Source: Hermatobates lingyangjiaoensis (taxonomy: Eukaryota; Arthropoda; Insecta; Hemiptera; Hermatobatidae). From it: a DNA stretch of 64,000 nt. This document shows, piece by piece, positions 12,700 through 26,100 of this stretch; positions within the stretch are counted from its first letter, which is position 1; each line of letters begins with the position of its first letter. The notes beneath the pieces are model-generated. The model saw only the letters and a program-made list of their open reading frames with translations. It made no database searches and was not told the origin of the DNA. The stretch covers positions 5,645,001 through 5,709,000 of the forward strand of contig JAPFBL010000068.1 in assembly GCA_026182355.1 (NCBI GenBank). Reading direction: 5' to 3'. The translations under genes were made by a program, and so were the position numbers.

Positions 12700-13477
12700 A
12701 AAGGTATATTGACTGTCTAATAGAATTGGTCAACTAAGTTATCCAGGTTGTAGTGATGAAACTCTGAAATCTGGACAGATATAAAACTAAAAAGCTTTAG
12801 TTTTTTAGTTTTTCTTTATGTAACCCAGAGGAAAACAAAAACATTGCCTATTAACGAATATAGGATTAAATCAGTCTGCAGAAACGTGTTGCATTATTAC
12901 AATTATTACTTCATTACTTTAGCGGTTAATACTTTCTATTTTTCTTATTAAAAAATTTCCCTGATGTAAGTTCTTTTAATATTTTACGTTATTTTTGTTG
13001 GTCTTATTTCACATGGTATACGTCTAATTGGCTTCGCTATATTCATAGTGTTAGATGATTTCATCTTTTCCATTACTCTAATGCTTATAAATAAGGATTT
13101 AAATTACAATAAACCTTCGGACTTTGAAAGTTTTGCCAGAGCGAAAGATAACTGATAGATAGCTAGATAATTAGATAACTGATCTAATCCCTATTTATTG
13201 ACTTAAGTTATATATATATATATATATAATAAAATCTAGGATCCAGAAAATCAGTTGGGTAAACTTAGAATACAGATAGTGCATTATGTTTTTTCATTAA
13301 GTAATTTTCTTCTGTCACTATCCTATTTTCTACAGAATCAAAATGTACAATGAACATATGTACGAATATCAAAATATAGAAGTAAGTCAGTCAGATTTTC
13401 AGCGCTTATTCTCTTGTTTATGTTGGTTTTAGAGTTGTTTTCTCCTCTCATTTTACTCTATACATATAATTGTCTTT
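12700..13477. other. No gene recognised
   Basis: AT-rich spacer between the PLE and the receptor 3' end; a (TA)n tract lies at about 13209-13228. Confidence 0.6.
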
Positions 13478-13698
13478 TTTATTACTTTCTAATTATTTTC
13501 ACCTGTGATCATTTATCATAAAGATGTCATAGTTGAATGTTTCCTTTGGATATTGCCTATTCATTAATTCCAAAATTAACATAAGCGAGTAATTGTGTTT
13601 ACTACTTATGTAAAAAAGATATATGAAGAATATGTTATTGACTGAGTTGGCACCGTGAATAATTGTTTAAAGTGTAATGTGACTGGGTGAAAGATTCA
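13478..13698 (-). promoter_or_regulatory. Likely 3' UTR with AATAAA polyadenylation signal
   Basis: On the minus strand an AATAAA hexamer occurs at 13483-13478, about 215 nt after the receptor stop codon. It is the first canonical signal in the correct direction. The stretch is AT-rich and non-coding. The assignment is inferred from position only. Confidence 0.35.
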
Positions 13699-13872
13699 CT
13701 ACTGGTCGTCGAGTGCAGTGTCCTGGAGAGGGTCGACATTGACGAAGGGGACGTAGGTGGCATCGCTGTCGTCCTCCTCCTCGGCAGGCGCCGGCTTCCT
13801 GACCGGCTTCACAGTGCCGTAGCACTGGAGAGCAAACTTCAGCTCTAGCAGGAGCGCCTCCTTCGGCGAGAT
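13699..13872 (-). CDS. iGluR exon 18: cytoplasmic tail and stop
   Basis: It encodes [20 protein letters not shown], then [20 protein letters not shown] and a short end ALDDQ before TAG. The ELKFAL.C segment resembles the conserved membrane-proximal tail of kainate receptors (EELRMSLKC). An acidic run follows. There is no C-terminal PDZ-type ligand. Acceptor GGTTCAG. Confidence 0.94.
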   Translation of the reverse strand: MSPKEALLLELKFALQCYGTVKPVRKPAPAEEEDDSDATYVPFVNVDPLQDTALDDQ

Positions 13873-16800
13873 CTGAACCAAACAGTGCTAAGTCAAACCT
13901 CAGTCATCTCATCAAACTTAATCAAAACAGATACTAGGTCATCAAGTAATCAACATCTTTTTCAAGTTGAATTAATACGTGTATGCATTTTCAAAAAATC
14001 ACCAAGAAATCAATTTCAAAAAATAAAGTTTCAAATTTTTATTCATATACTCCGACATGTTTCGGCACACATTGACTATAATCAATGATTGAACTCAAGA
14101 ACATAGCTACAAACTAATTTCACTAAAATCATAAAAAAATATTAAAAGTAACATTCCATCGTCCTAATTTTGAAAAAAATAAACATAAAAAATAACATAT
14201 AAACAAAATTAAAATGCCGCTAATTTAATACATGGGATTAAATTAACGAGAGAAATGCTTACAAACAATACAAGGATATTATTACAAGAAAAAGACCAGA
14301 CGAGATTATATATTGTATATCATGGAGGTAATATTCATAACAGAAGAACAATCTGTTGTGAATAATCAAGTTGGGATTGTTCATAAGAATCCTTAAACTG
14401 TTAATGAAGGAAACATCGAAACCCAAGCAGGAGAGCATTAACTACTGTACTCCTTGAGTATGCCTTCCATGGGCAACACTCAAGATGAAAGTCAACCACG
14501 GCTAGTGTGAAACCTTTTTATTAATTATCAATTTTTAATTTTTAATTTTTAATTAATTATTTTATATAATGGCCAATCTGGTCTAAAACATGTCGGAGTA
14601 TGTGAAAAAAAAATTTGGAGCATTAGTCTATGTTGTTCCAAAGACGTGGAGAACCTACGTGAGAATGATTGAAAGACCTAGTAGAAAAGGTGTAAGATTT
14701 TAAAAAAGGTTATAGAATTGAATAAGATATATATATATATTATAAAATAATTATATATATAATTAGTAAAACTTCAAAAATGCACTCATGATAAAGCAAA
14801 ACTAGTAAGTGTGTTGAAATATCGAAATCATACTTTACTATCATACTTTACTATTAGTAATGTAAAATTAATGCAATTTAAGACAAAATATGGGAGGCAG
14901 TCATAGTTGTTTATTTATATAAATTCAACTATATTTTTTACATGGTATGCAATCACTGAACACAGTGTAGAATTGCTCGTGGTGAATAATCTTGTCCTTG
15001 ACAGAAATATTTGTTGAAAAATACCAAACACAGTTTGAACGGTAACATACACGCTTGGTGAAACACTAATTGTATTTCTGTTATTTCAAAGAGAAACAGT
15101 ATCAGCCCTGGAGGATATGTCCGAGCTTTGTACCTGTAAGCCACTAGCGTTTAGCCAGAATTTTACAGAAAAACAGTTATTGTACTAACTGCATCTGATT
15201 TGTCTCGTGCATCTAGAAAAATATCTGATAAAACAATAATTGAATTTAAACTAACGTTTAAACTAACTAACTAATTAAACTAATTTAAACTAACATTTGC
15301 GAAGTTATATTTGATATATATTATATTATTGGTTAGTAATGTTTATAGGCATTATCTTAATATCATATCATATGTAATTTAATTTGTGCGTTAGTATTTT
15401 GACGTTATGGAAGTGCATTTTTTCTTAAAATAAAATTTACGTGAGGAAATTCAAAATATTGGGGTAAACAAAGAAGGCTGCGATTCCGGAAAGGCTGGAA
15501 GTAGGAATTGTTAACGAGGTATCAATTATTGTTAACTCTATTTGGTGCTCTTCTTCATTCCGTTCTTAAATTAAACAGTGTCTTAAAGAAGAGAGATGCC
15601 TAAGCTTAGCATGGTCATTTTATCAGATTCTTAGTTTGCGTTTATTACACCAAGCTGATTTTATGATTCATGAACTTTGGTCTTTTCCCAAGCTGTTACT
15701 TTAATCTTGCGTACAAGTAAAGTACAAAGTTTACAACTTGTACTGTGACATTGAAGTTTACACTTACCCTTTCTTCTCGAGCAACTTTCCTGACATTCCA
15801 GAGAAACTCAAGGATGGATGCCATGAAGGCGACACTGCAGCCGCTGATGAGGACAAGGAAGACTCCGCCCACGTTGGCAATGCCCAGTTCAGCACTCGAG
15901 GCCGGAGCCTCCTCAGTCATCTGCCAAGAACATACTTCGGTCACTATTTGTCTTCAATTCAAATTGATTAAACTAATATTGATGATCTTTGGAAGGTAGA
16001 CAAGTTTATTTTATCATCAGGTATTCTACGGTCTATTTTATGGGTGGCAATCTACCGCCACCTTTTGCTATTCCATAGTCGTTATAAAATCATTCTGATG
16101 CTATACATTAGTAAATTTGTTAAAATTAATATCCCATGTTACAAACGATTACGCAACACCTACACGTTTTCGCAAAGACTAATTAGACAATTACTGTCAC
16201 TATGAACTTGATTAGCTTGGTTTGCTTACGAATGTCTTGGCAGGTGCAAAAGAAAAAAGCGAAATATAAAAAAAATTCAATTCTCCTTTCAGTTAATTAC
16301 AAAATGTCATGACTTGAATTTTGCTTTCAATAACGCCAAAAGAAGTGAACAAAAGTTTAAGAAACACCTAATTTGCATTAATTTTTGTGAAATAAAATTC
16401 TATAAATTACACAGAAAATTACATCTCATAGAATTATATCAACACACTTTGGATAGAAACAGTAAATTTATCATATTTTCATTATAAATTACTGCCAAGA
16501 GAGATATAAACACTATAAAATTTGATTTTGAAATGTTGACCGATTTAAACGTTTTTAAGTTTCCAAAACTGATTTTTTGAAATTTCTTTATTGATGAACG
16601 TGTGTGTGGATCAGTGAAAAAGTTTGTGGTTACTGACAGAGTTTAATACTTTCATCACAATACCTCTATTTTAATATATTAAAACATCACATTGGTTAAA
16701 CAGTAAACAACCTTCCATTGTCATTAATACAAATCATTTCGCAGGATTTATTAAGTTACTATCTATATTACAGTTTCCTTTTTGGTTATGTTATATTTTG

Positions 16801-19800
16801 AATATAAGCACAGGAAATTATACAGAAGATACAGCTTTACTTTTAAGATTTCAGTAAATTGATTACTAAATATTCATAGATACAAACCATCCGCATTCTC
16901 AAAACTCCCTAGCAACACTTTCAACATACCGAACACAAATACATAACCTTGCTTTATATTTTCACCACTCTTCATTCAAAAACACAAGTTTATATGTGTT
17001 GCCTGAACGATGTCAATTAACAACTGTTAATTTATATCAATTCATTATTTATTTTCTAATGGCCCGTATTTATAGCAGTGACAACAACTATTAGGTAACC
17101 TGCAAATAAAAAACAAGTTTCCAGGATTCATTGAAAAAAAGATGTTATAAATGTGTAGGAGGTATTCTTAAGCATCAACTAATTTGTTGCACTTAATGTC
17201 CTTAACTACAACATTATGTAATTGTGTACATAACTACAGCCTTATGTAAGTAAAGCTAGGGTGGCAATTTATGGCAATAAATTGAATCACTAATTTATTA
17301 ATTAGTTGACTATTTGAATCACTAAACTCCATTAATAAAAAAAATCAAATCGTTTTTTTCAATGCAGAAAGTAGTGTTTGATGACTCAATATTATTAATT
17401 CCTCTACCTCAATGCACCCTATTTAGCAGTTCGGAATGGCACCTCTAACAAAATTGAATGGAATACAATGTGCGAGGATCATTCCAATAGGAAATTGAAA
17501 TTTTAATCGGTACTGTGCTCGTGTTAATAAAGCGAGGTGCTCGGAGACAGGTGTTGCAACAAAGCTGTTTACGGCAAATCGAAGCATGCGATAAATCATC
17601 CGACAGCCATATTAGCTCGTACACACCATACCAAACCCCTTCCCACAGTGTTTTCGTGATGGATTGCAACAATTTTTCACCTTTTACCAAACGCTATTTC
17701 TTCGCCTTATAGCTATGCCTATAAATTACCTGGGCCACTTTTACACTTCATTAAAAAAATGACATTACATGTAATTTAACAATGATATAAGACTTCAGTT
17801 TTTATTTTTAAGATGGTTAAATGTTATAAAAGTGAAAATTTTTGTTTTCGTTATAGTTCAGATTTATTAACTACTAAGATTGTTGATGATTCTGCATTGG
17901 AAGTCAGTCATCAATTACGTCATATGAAGTTCATTGAAATGTTAATGTTGTATAAGATTAAGTCTTTACGTTTAGTAAGATTTTCCAACTTTCTGCAACT
18001 AATATTTATAATATATAAGTATATCATACTTTTACATTAGGAGTAAGTCTCTCTGTTCTTATTTAAAAAAAATCTGGAGTGGCCTACACTCAACTTTACT
18101 ATAGGTAAACATAATATCAAACTTCTTGGGTATATAATATAAAATGTATCATTTAAGCATAATGTAAACATCTAAATGGGAGATGTTTATTAGTCTTTAA
18201 TCCCTGGAGGTAGTACAGACAGTTATTGATCCACTTATCAATATACACGCTTATTTTTGTATATCACACCACTGATGCACATAATATCATTAGTGTAACT
18301 ACTGCAGTAATAACATTTTTGAAAAGCGAAAATTTTGCTTCTATTACGATATAATCTCTTAGAGGAGAACATGGCTTTTGTCCCAATAGCCATTGGATCG
18401 CTTACATGGTTTATCTGACCTCCTTATACATTGAAGATTGAAAAATAAGTTTCCCATTCAAAACTTGAAAATACTCCTATTTTGCCTGAAAATGTCAGAA
18501 ACGTGTAAAAGAAAATGTCTGAAGATAATTTTTAATTTAAGATGTTATTAATTTTTAAATTTTTCCTCCGTGCTGTACTCTGTCTGTTAAAAGGAAGCTG
18601 TAAATGTATATTGAGAAAAAATTTATTGTTAATTAACCATTTTTGCATTCTAAAATCAAATTGAAAGCCTAATTTTCAGTTTAATTTAAAATTTTATAGC
18701 TGGTAGCTTGAAATTTCTGAAAATAATGGTATGAACTATTAAATTAGGAGAGTGAAAAAAATGGATGTTTGACAAAAAACATAGAAGCTTTTATATAGGA
18801 CGAAAAATTGCATTCCACAAACTTGAATATTACCCAAAGATAATGTCATTCATAAACATAAGAAAATTTGAATTAAGAAACTCACTTTGCAAGGAAGACT
18901 CGTGGACTTTTCCTTCCACCATTTGTTTTTGATTTCCAGAAGTTTTCCTGTTTCTTGTAGCTTCAGAACGGCTCCACTTATGGCAGTACGATATGGAAAC
19001 TCTAAATGAAATAAAGTACATACATCAGAACTTTGTTAATATCTGAGTCAAACAGAGAGTTACAGACGAACCCACTCAGTGGTGTCGAGATATATATAAA
19101 AACAGTGAATAGACAAGGTTACTATATTGTACTGTCGGTTATATGTGTACATGGCTTTATTGAAATGATATGATTTTCCTAAATCTATCTTAAGCTTGAT
19201 CCACCACAGATACAATAGAGTGCAGCACATAGGGAGGGTAGTTAACTTACGGAATGGCATGGCAATGCCGTACCCCTTGGAGTCCAAGGTAGACCCGACC
19301 TGCATTAAATCGCAGTTGCGCTCCACCTGGTACTCAATCGAGGTCGACTCCATGAAGTATGCGTAGCCTCTTTTCCCCTTCAAGACCCTCTCCACGCCTT
19401 CATCGTTGCTCTTGACGAATACTGAGGGTCGCGTTGACTCCATCACACTCCACATCTTCTGATACATGCTGTCGTTACTGTCCTACAAATTATAAACGTT
19501 TTTCACATTTTATCCTTAAATTTACATATTTCTAATCAGATGTTTTCAGTTTCAGTAAGATTAAAAATTAAGGAACAACATTTAAATGGTATGAGGTTTA
19601 AAAAGTGCAAACTTTTCATTTCACATAAACACGTGAAATAACAATCAATGATCAAACCACAATATGAAAATGGGAAAACAAGACTAAGATCTTTCAACCG
19701 TAACAAGTGGTCTTCGTCAGAGTCAAAAACCCAACTGAAGAGTCAGTGGTTTGATCATATATATATATATATATATATAACTTCACATAACTTCTTGAAA

Positions 19801-20076
19801 AAAACATTTCAAAAGTGACGAAAGCTAGTGTGATCTTTTGTAACACTACATAGAATTCACATAGTCATAAATAAGGGAAACAGCTGTTTCAGCGGTGATG
19901 ACCTTCTTCTCACTGGTTGCTTCCAGTTTTCTAGCAATTCCGCGCCGGGTGGGTGGTAATTGCCATTCCAAACTTACCAGGAATATAGAGTTCAAAGTGT
20001 TTTTGATGAAACACGGACATTTTGAAAAAAAAACTTTATACTCACTATATTTATTCCATTTTCATATCGTGGTTTG

Positions 20077-20148
<72 letters not shown>

Positions 20149-23100
20149 GCATGTTTTGTTGAATGACCTTTGTACTGTGGCATGAATCAATTTCATAGTC
20201 GATCTTTCAAGTTTTCTCACCTTTGATTATGTTTATTTATGTTTTTTTTTTGAAGGCCATATCACCTATTAAAACTTTCCTCTGTAGTAATGTTTTATAT
20301 TCAACGCTATAATCTATGTTTGATAGTTGTAATGTCACTGCAGCACTGTGGTTATTACAATACAACTATCAATGTTTTTTTGCAATACAAAATGCAATAA
20401 TGTATATCCATATATATAATGTGACTTATTTTTTATCATGTCATGGTAATTCATTCTGTATTGATATAACCCTGAAGATGTGTACAAATATAGACGAAAC
20501 ATTGGCTTAAAAGTGTTTTACTAAGAAGTTTTTGAAGCTGGACCAAACCTCGATAAAGAAAAATAGTAGTATATATATTTTATTAGAACATAATTTTGGT
20601 CTATCGACCCAATTTTTGCTTTTTAGATTTAATCTTGGTTTGGTAAAACAAGACCGTGTTTATTGACAATTGATAGTCCATATATTTTGCAGTTCTAAGG
20701 TTTCTAATGTAAGGTGACCTTACGGCCACTCCAAATGACTGTACACGAAATATTAGTTATTACCCATACTACAAAATTCATAATGCAACCAATAATATTA
20801 ATATAAGAGTTGTTTCAAGTCCACACTATATAACTTATATATATATATATATATATATAACATTGTCATGTTAAATTTTAATTAACATTAAATAGTTTTA
20901 CTTGTTGAACTCGTAACCCATGATTATAGCTTTTCTTTTCATTTTTGTATTCTTTTTTTGTGACTTCAAATAGAAAATATTTAATCGTTTCACATACCAT
21001 ATATAAAAACAGTATTGGATATGGGAGGCTTTTATCACTTTCACCAAAGCTGTGGATCTATAAAAATTGGCAAACCCTTCGCACCAAGTCATTCGGTCAT
21101 AATGGAGATAGTGCTCAAGTCTGATATAACATTTTTTTTTTTAGTGTAGGCAATTGGGAACGGATGAGTATTTATTACCGAAACGGAGGGGAAAGAGAAT
21201 TCATTGTCTTGGACTCGTTCCAGAAGAAATCAATAAAGTTAACATAACAGAATACACGTTGAACGCAAACACTCAGTTTTAATACCGATATTTTTAGAAA
21301 GCAAGAAGAAAACATATTACGACACAGATCATTAGAACCGTGGCCTATGTGAATGGCTGAGTAGAAAACAGGTCTGACAAACTAGGAGGTTTTATTAAGT
21401 TATGTGTAATTTTAAATATATATATATATGACTTCATCCAAGATATTAAAATTTAGAGATAGTAATACCCTAAAAAATGATGCTGTAGATCCTCCTGAGA
21501 GAACACCATATTTTATCTTGCTTTGCTTGGCTAGGTCCTGGACATTTTCAATCGTGACGTCCATTCGCTCCATGGTAAGGAAGGCAGCCAGATTAGCGGT
21601 GTAGGAGGAAATCATGATGAGCACGAAAAACCACCACATGCCTGCAATAGTCCGGGTGGAGACAGCTCTGAACAGTACAACGAAAACAGTATCGTTACTA
21701 AATAATCGTAGAGATCAGGGTTCTATAATGTCTCAGTCAACAAACTCATAAGCGCTGAATAAATTCTGGACCCTATTTTATGTTAAAATCAGTAAACGTA
21801 AATGTTTAAGACAAAAAATGTTACACGGGTGGCCTATTCAAACTGACTTACACTCGACTGACCATTTCAGTTACCGGGATCCCTCTGCGGTCTTCAATTA
21901 TCTTCTGATGTAAGTTCTATTCAGTGTAAGTAGTCATTAGAAAATAATGCCTTATTTAGTAATTCACGTAAATTTTTTAACAATTTATCTTAAATTTATT
22001 AATATATTATTTCTTTTATACATTTGAGTTCAGTTAGAATGAACCAGCTTGACTATATTTTATCGTTTTTCCTTCATTTATTCTTGATTTTTTTTTTAAT
22101 ATTTTAATTTGGTTTCAGAATTTTTGTTAGTCTTAATTTAGAGGTGTTTCTAGTTTGCATAAATGAGCTAACTTATTTAGTAATTAAGAGGGCATAATTA
22201 ATAAATTAAAACAACGGTACATAGTTCTACTAAGGTTAGTTATTCTACCCAAGTAGTTCTTTCCACGCTATTTATTATATACAATAATTTAACCAAATAT
22301 CTTACTTTGGAAGGAGGTCACATCCTTGACCCATAAGGGACCCGACTGAAAACCAAAGACAGTTGTGAAGTGAGAAGGTGCACTCGAGTTCCTCGCAGTC
22401 CTGATTACAAGGGTGAGGGTTCTCCCACTCATCAGGCGATATCCTGAAATAAAGTGAAACAACATTGTCTATTTATAACAAACAATTGAGCAAATAAAAG
22501 CGTAAGTGCTGTCTCATTTTCAACATTACTTTTATCATATAAGCATACAAATGTCTATAAGGCTTGTGTACATACACCTAATATTAGATTAACACAATTC
22601 TAATCAGCAAGATAAGACTAGAATTACAAACGTAATTGCCTTCTACTTAATGCATTTAAGTCAACAATTAGTATATTCTACTGTTTCTCTTATTATTAAT
22701 CAATAATTATTCACAAACATCAAGGTAGTTTTAATCTGAAATGAGAGGAGAAAAAGTTTTTTATTCCTCTTACCATCACTCAGTTATAACTCTGTTAGTT
22801 ACTAAGTTCTCTCAGCAATAAATATACTTTAGAAAGGCATACTTTTAAAGAAACGAAAGTGTGTTTCTTTCATATCGATTGATTGAGCTATTGAGACTTG
22901 TTTTTGTATACCTAACGAGAATATTTCCTCTCATGAGGAATCAACTTCAACCAGGTGGTTAAGTATTATGATAGTTCTGATCTATAAGGGGTGTGCGTAA
23001 TGTTACCCCAGGTTAATGCTATTTAGTGAGATTGTATCATCAATACCTGATCTGTTTAACTCTACCTCTTCCCATTGATGTTTGTTATTTCATTAAAAAT

Positions 23101-26100
23101 ACTGCTCGTTCATACTAACCTCGACAAGAAGTAGAGAATGAGGGAAACGCCCAGGTAGGCGGTGGCAACGTGCATCCAGACGCGAAGAGAGAAGGGCGAC
23201 AGGAAGGAGAAAATATCTGGCGAGGACTTTGGTGGCTTGCTAAACAGGATGCTGATTCCTGCACATTGCAGTTAGCACTCAGTCACTTCTGCTTAGACCT
23301 CACAGTACACATCTAACTAGCAAAATAACCCTCCTTCTCAGGGAATCGTGTTCTTTATCACTCAATCACTAACAATAGTCGACAGCAAATCTAATCTGAG
23401 TAATCAGATAATATTATACGAGTAAACACACTTTATACATGCAAACACTGTTGTCCATTAGCAAATCACAGTGACTCAACCCACCTTACATGTAACTTTC
23501 TACTGGTCCAGAGCAAATTTTTACAAAATTTTGAAAAACTTTTCTTCTTAATGTTTTACTTTCCAGATGTTAAATTACTTTGTTTTGTACATTTTTGGCA
23601 TTGAGGTTTTTTGTAAAAAAAACTTGTTGATCCATTTTACTCTATGCTGTTTCACTATTTGTTAAAGTATCAATGTTAAATTTGAAAACTTTAAAAGTGT
23701 TTTACAAGGGGTTTAGGTGAGTGAAACTTTCAGAGAATTTTTTAGTATTTTGAATTTCTCAGATTTTCAAAGGAAATTAAGATATTAATTAATGTTATTC
23801 ATCATGTTCATGAGTTGATTTAAGCTCTTAGTTCCCTTAAAATGAATATGAATTAAATATTGTGCTAAAATAAATGCTCAATTTCACTTGTTCATTAAAA
23901 TGTAAAATAAATAAATATATTGTCTCTTTTTCCACTGCACTATATACAATTTTTCAGGTTAAATTAATGCAAGTAATTGTAAAATATCATGAAGGATTCA
24001 TGATATAAGATGGAAAAGTAACTTGATTGAAGATTTTTCAAGATAAACGTTAGTTTACAGGGTTATCATATACTAATTTGAACAAAAATTAATTGTTAAG
24101 ATAGGGGCTCGGTGGAGAAGAGTTTGGGGATAAACGGGAATGGTTTCCTACTGTATCTTAGTTAGCATGTCTGGGTAGAATTGAATATCCACCCACTCTG
24201 GTCAATGGAAACAACATGACACAAAATGAAATAATAAAAATCCAACACCATTGGTGTCATAGTAACTATATATTATAATTACAACAAAACAAAAATAAAA
24301 AAAGAAACAGCGTTCCTGCCTTGGGGTCAGTCAATTTTTCAAGTGAAAATTGTATTCCTTAAGAAAGAAATAAAGGATAAAATATTCTAATAGATTTATT
24401 TTTTAAATGATTAGAAGAGTTAAAATGACTTGAAGTTACTGGTGGAAGTAGGTTATATTCGAGAGAGGTCTCGGGGTGAAGGATGCGATCTCAGTCGACT
24501 CCGCCGTCAGTCAGCCAGATATATGGCTGGGGCGCCGCAGATAATTTACTGCTAGCAAGATAGATCTTTCAACGAGTTTAACCCACTTCTATTGCGCTAA
24601 ATATATCAAACTGAATTTTACGTGAATACAAATATTTCTGTAACATTTTTTTAAATTCATCATATAATAAATTTGGGAAGAACATCAATGAAGATAAACA
24701 ATTACAAGTGCATTACCAACAGATTAAAATAAAGCCACTTACATTTTCTAGTTCATCATACGAAAAAAATGAGAAATGTATCTATTCTGTTAGTAAATAT
24801 TTAAAATTTTTAATTTAAATTATGCACATTATAAAAAACGTAATCAGTATTTAGCAATATAAGGATAATAAAATATTAACTCAATTCAATACAATGAAAC
24901 TAAACGATTCCGGGGTCATAACCTTCCGCTGAGCGCCAAGTCAGGTCTGACTGTACGTACATACCTTAAAACTGCAAATACATACTTATGAATTGTAAAT
25001 TCATTATGTAAATATTCCTATTAAGAATTATGAAAATCATTTAAAGGATTACCACTTGTATGTTTGTAATTCTTCTATCTACTGTAGTTAATCTTTAAAA
25101 TAAGGCAACCATATTAACAATTAGGGTGTTTTCGGAAATTCTTTGGAAAGTCGTGTTGGTTTGGTAGCCCTAAGAAGGTTACGTACTGGAAATTAAAAAA
25201 AAAAATATTGAAATTCATGTTATACCATATTTTGTCAGTCATTTCAAAGGTAGAAAAATAAACTGTTTCTATTAATATGAATGAATACGAATGAATTAAT
25301 CTATGTATGAATCACGTAAGCGATCAAAAGGTACACTCTCGAGGGCAGTTGTTAAGTATAAAGAATGCGATATGTTCTTGGGCCAAAGACTGCCCAAGTC
25401 ATTGCTTGGGCATTGACTGAACTACTTCTTGATAAAGACAACTTACAAAACCGAAAGGATAACTGGAATAGGACGAATGGTGATTTTGATTCTAATTAGG
25501 CCACGTGGTTCAGTACTTGGTATACTTTTTGTTGGATCTAGATCGGTTTCTCTGACTCTAGATGTTTCGTGTAGTAAATGACAAAATCAAATGCAAGCGC
25601 TCCCTTGGTAGTAAGGAACAGCAATTGAAGGATTATATTTAAAGATTTACTATCCTTACATAGTAATCAATACAATGACAAGTGGTCGTTAAAAATCTTT
25701 ACTATAAATAAGCATATGTTAAGTGCAGTAAAAGTTATAATGTCTGGTGTAAAATAGCGTTCATAACCTTAATGGGTGCGATAATAAAACGATAACACGT
25801 CAATAGACGTAGATTGAATTGTACAAGTACATTATCAACTCATTAAAGACGTTATTTGTACGTCATAGCAACATAAATACATCATAGAAAAGTTCTAAAA
25901 AATCTTCTGTAAATACGTAATATTAAGTGCATAATTATTACTCTTAGTTCATAAAACAAATTTAACAACTAATTTTCTATAAACACTATAATTTTCTAAT
26001 ATTCTGTGCACTGGAATGCAGGAGTACGGTAAGAACTGTAGGTTATATGTAAGCATTAGTTAAAACTAAAGAAACAACACTTGAACAAATTAATCAAACT

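Larger units (their letters stand above)
19483..21468 (-). other. Receptor intron 14
   Basis: Contains family A copy 19620-19757, a family A end fragment at 20052-20081, long (TA)n at 20082-20148, a family E remnant at 20470-20512 and (TA)n at 20836-20859. Confidence 0.7.
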
